NCBI GenBank assembly: GCA_016743945.1
Contig: JADGFI010000002.1
Span: 80,923-144,922 of the forward strand
DNA: 64,000 nucleotides
Reading direction: 5' to 3'
Origin: Desulfobacteraceae bacterium
GTDB lineage: Bacteria > Desulfobacterota > Desulfobacteria > Desulfobacterales > Desulfobacteraceae
Below are positions 62,722 through 64,000 of this stretch, in pieces (within the stretch, counting starts at the first letter, position 1; every line of letters starts with the position of its first letter). Both the position numbers and the translations under genes were made by a program. The notes below the pieces were generated by a model, which saw only the letters and a list, made by a program, of their open reading frames with translations, made no database searches and was not told where the DNA came from.

Positions 62722-64000
62722 TCATCCCGCAAGTCCCGGGCAAGATCCAGGGCTTTCATTTTCTGGATAAGGGTATTTCGATGAATGCCCAGAAGATTTG
62801 CCGCCAGGGTCTGGTTCCACCTACAATTTTGCAGAGCCCGCAGAATGTAGAGACGTTCAAAGGAATGGCGGGCCTGGATCAATCCCCTGTTTTCACTGGC
62901 CCCTTTTTGCGCCCCTCGTTCAGATTCCCCATGGAATAAAAGATCAAAGGGGAGATCTTTTTCATCAACAAACCGGTTTTCTGCCCCCAACACCACCATC
63001 CGTTCGATAAGGTTTTCCAGTTCCCGTATATTACCGGGCCATGAATAGGCTTCCAACACGGCAATGGCATCCGGGGTAAACCCTTTTATGCGCTTATTCA
63101 TCTGGCGGTTGAACCGATCCAGAAAAAAATCGGCCAGGATAGGAACATCCCCTTTGCGGCTCCGAAGGGGCGGCAGCAATATTGGCACCACATTTAGCCT
63201 GAAATAAAGATCCTCTCTGAAGGTCCCCTCCTTGACCATCTCATCCAGACTGGTGTTGGTGGCCACAACAATTCTGACATCCACCCGAATGGTTTGATGG
63301 CTGCCTACCCGGGTAAATTCTCGTTCCTGGATAAATCTTAACAGCTTTGCCTGGAACTCAGATTTCAGGCTGGAGATTTCATCCAGGAAAAGGGTGCCCT
63401 GGTGGGCAAATTCAAATTTGCCCATACTCTGTTTGTGGGCACCGGTAAAGGCACCTTTTTCATGGCCAAACAACTCGGCTTCCATGAGTTCTGCCGGTAT
63501 GGCCGCACAATTAATGGCAACAAAAGGCTTTTCGTGGCGAAGACTTGCGCTATGAACTGCCCTTGCAATCAACTCCTTCCCCGTTCCGCTCTCACCTGTG
63601 ATCAGTACATTACTGGATGTTTTTGCCACTTTTTCAACCAAATCAAAAACCATGACCATGTTTTTTGATCGGCTGATAATTTGGGTTTTACCAGCCCCGG
63701 AAACAGCCTCGGATCTATGAAAACGGACCTCTTTTACAAGGTTTTGCTTTAACAAAACCTTGTCCACCCGGTTTAATATGATTTCATGATCAAATGGTTT
63801 CGTAATATAGTCATAGGCACCCAGCCGAATCGAGTCAGTGGCTTCCTGGGCACGATCCACAGCAGAAATCATAATGACATCCAAATTTTTGTCATGGGCT
63901 TTGATCTGCTTTAAGGTTTCAATCCCATCCATTTCAGGCATGACAATGTCCAGAAAAACAAGGTCAAATATCTGGTTTTTGATCTGGGCAAGGGCTTTGA
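62718..64000 (-). CDS. NtrC-family sigma-54 response regulator (partial, 5' end outside window)
   Basis: At least 427 residues; the N-terminal part of the receiver is beyond the right edge. Visible: phosphoacceptor LVFLDIVMPEMDG, receiver Lys in ITKPFD, AAA+ with Walker A GESGTGKE, sigma-54 loop GAFTGA, TLFLDEISSL and R-finger region, then a Fis-type HTH (NQTLAANLLGIHRNTLIQKM). Convergent with the sensor kinase (4-bp overlap) and likely its partner. It is a candidate activator for the two sigma-54 promoters at 58399-58842. Confidence 0.92.
   Translation of the reverse strand, partial: KALAQIKNQIFDLVFLDIVMPEMDGIETLKQIKAHDKNLDVIMISAVDRAQEATDSIRLGAYDYITKPFDHEIILNRVDKVLLKQNLVKEVRFHRSEAVSGAGKTQIISRSKNMVMVFDLVEKVAKTSSNVLITGESGTGKELIARAVHSASLRHEKPFVAINCAAIPAELMEAELFGHEKGAFTGAHKQSMGKFEFAHQGTLFLDEISSLKSEFQAKLLRFIQEREFTRVGSHQTIRVDVRIVVATNTSLDEMVKEGTFREDLYFRLNVVPILLPPLRSRKGDVPILADFFLDRFNRQMNKRIKGFTPDAIAVLEAYSWPGNIRELENLIERMVVLGAENRFVDEKDLPFDLLFHGESERGAQKGASENRGLIQARHSFERLYILRALQNCRWNQTLAANLLGIHRNTLIQKMKALDLARDLRDD

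Overview
The window looks like chromosomal DNA of a Gram-negative, anaerobic, sulfate-reducer-like deltaproteobacterium (Desulfobacterota, probably Desulfobacteraceae). This is inferred from gene content: a TRAP/CoA-thioester catabolic operon under sigma-54 control, selB plus a HesB/IscA-like selenoprotein, an AF1514-like protein, kdnAB-kdsB lipopolysaccharide genes and several hybrid histidine kinases. No sulfate-reduction gene is present, so the genus is not fixed. Gene density is high, with many 4 to 8 bp stop/start overlaps. I see no rRNA, CRISPR array, prophage or intact insertion sequence.

Layout. 1-2016: phosphate permease genes pstC-pstA (minus, pstA cut by the window edge). 2457-10999: a sigma-54 activator divergent from a six-gene operon (family III CoA-transferase, SDR dehydrogenase, TRAP transporter PQM, thiolase) with a -24/-12 promoter; together these could import, activate and thiolyse a beta-hydroxy acid. 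11548-14589: mlaFEDBC phospholipid transport, with an RsbW-like ATPase divergent. 15385-25361: housekeeping genes (ybaK, thiolase, cold-shock protein, ABC exporter, mtgA, cyclophilin-FKBP fusion, tRNA-His, selB). 25358-27731: two radical SAM genes.

27950-42321 is a lipopolysaccharide island. A plus-strand operon (kdnA, kdnB, kdsB, two glycosyltransferases) converges on a minus-strand operon (waaA, lpxK, lpxL, waaF, GT9, GT2, waaL, two GT2). It should build lipid A and an inner core containing 8-amino-Kdo. After it come thiamine pyrophosphokinase, a FliL-like lipoprotein, a DEDD-type nuclease, the selenoprotein with an in-frame UGA and a SECIS-like hairpin, galE, a HEAT-repeat/receiver-like protein and an ATP-grasp enzyme.

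49131-64000 is the most unusual part. One minus-strand cluster encodes a coiled-coil protein, a membrane OmpA-domain protein, a Ras-like GTPase, a hybrid kinase, MotB-like and MotA-like stator subunits and an unknown protein. Upstream lies a second hybrid kinase with its own sigma-54 promoter. That promoter is divergent from a second sigma-54 promoter for a 31-residue exported peptide, and two TGCACA-N6-TGTGCA palindromes sit between them where enhancer sites would be expected. The peptide gene is followed by an orphan oligopeptide-binding lipoprotein, a membrane sensor kinase and a convergent NtrC-type regulator. I read this as a possible undescribed peptide-sensing circuit next to a GTPase/stator system; the functional links are inference.
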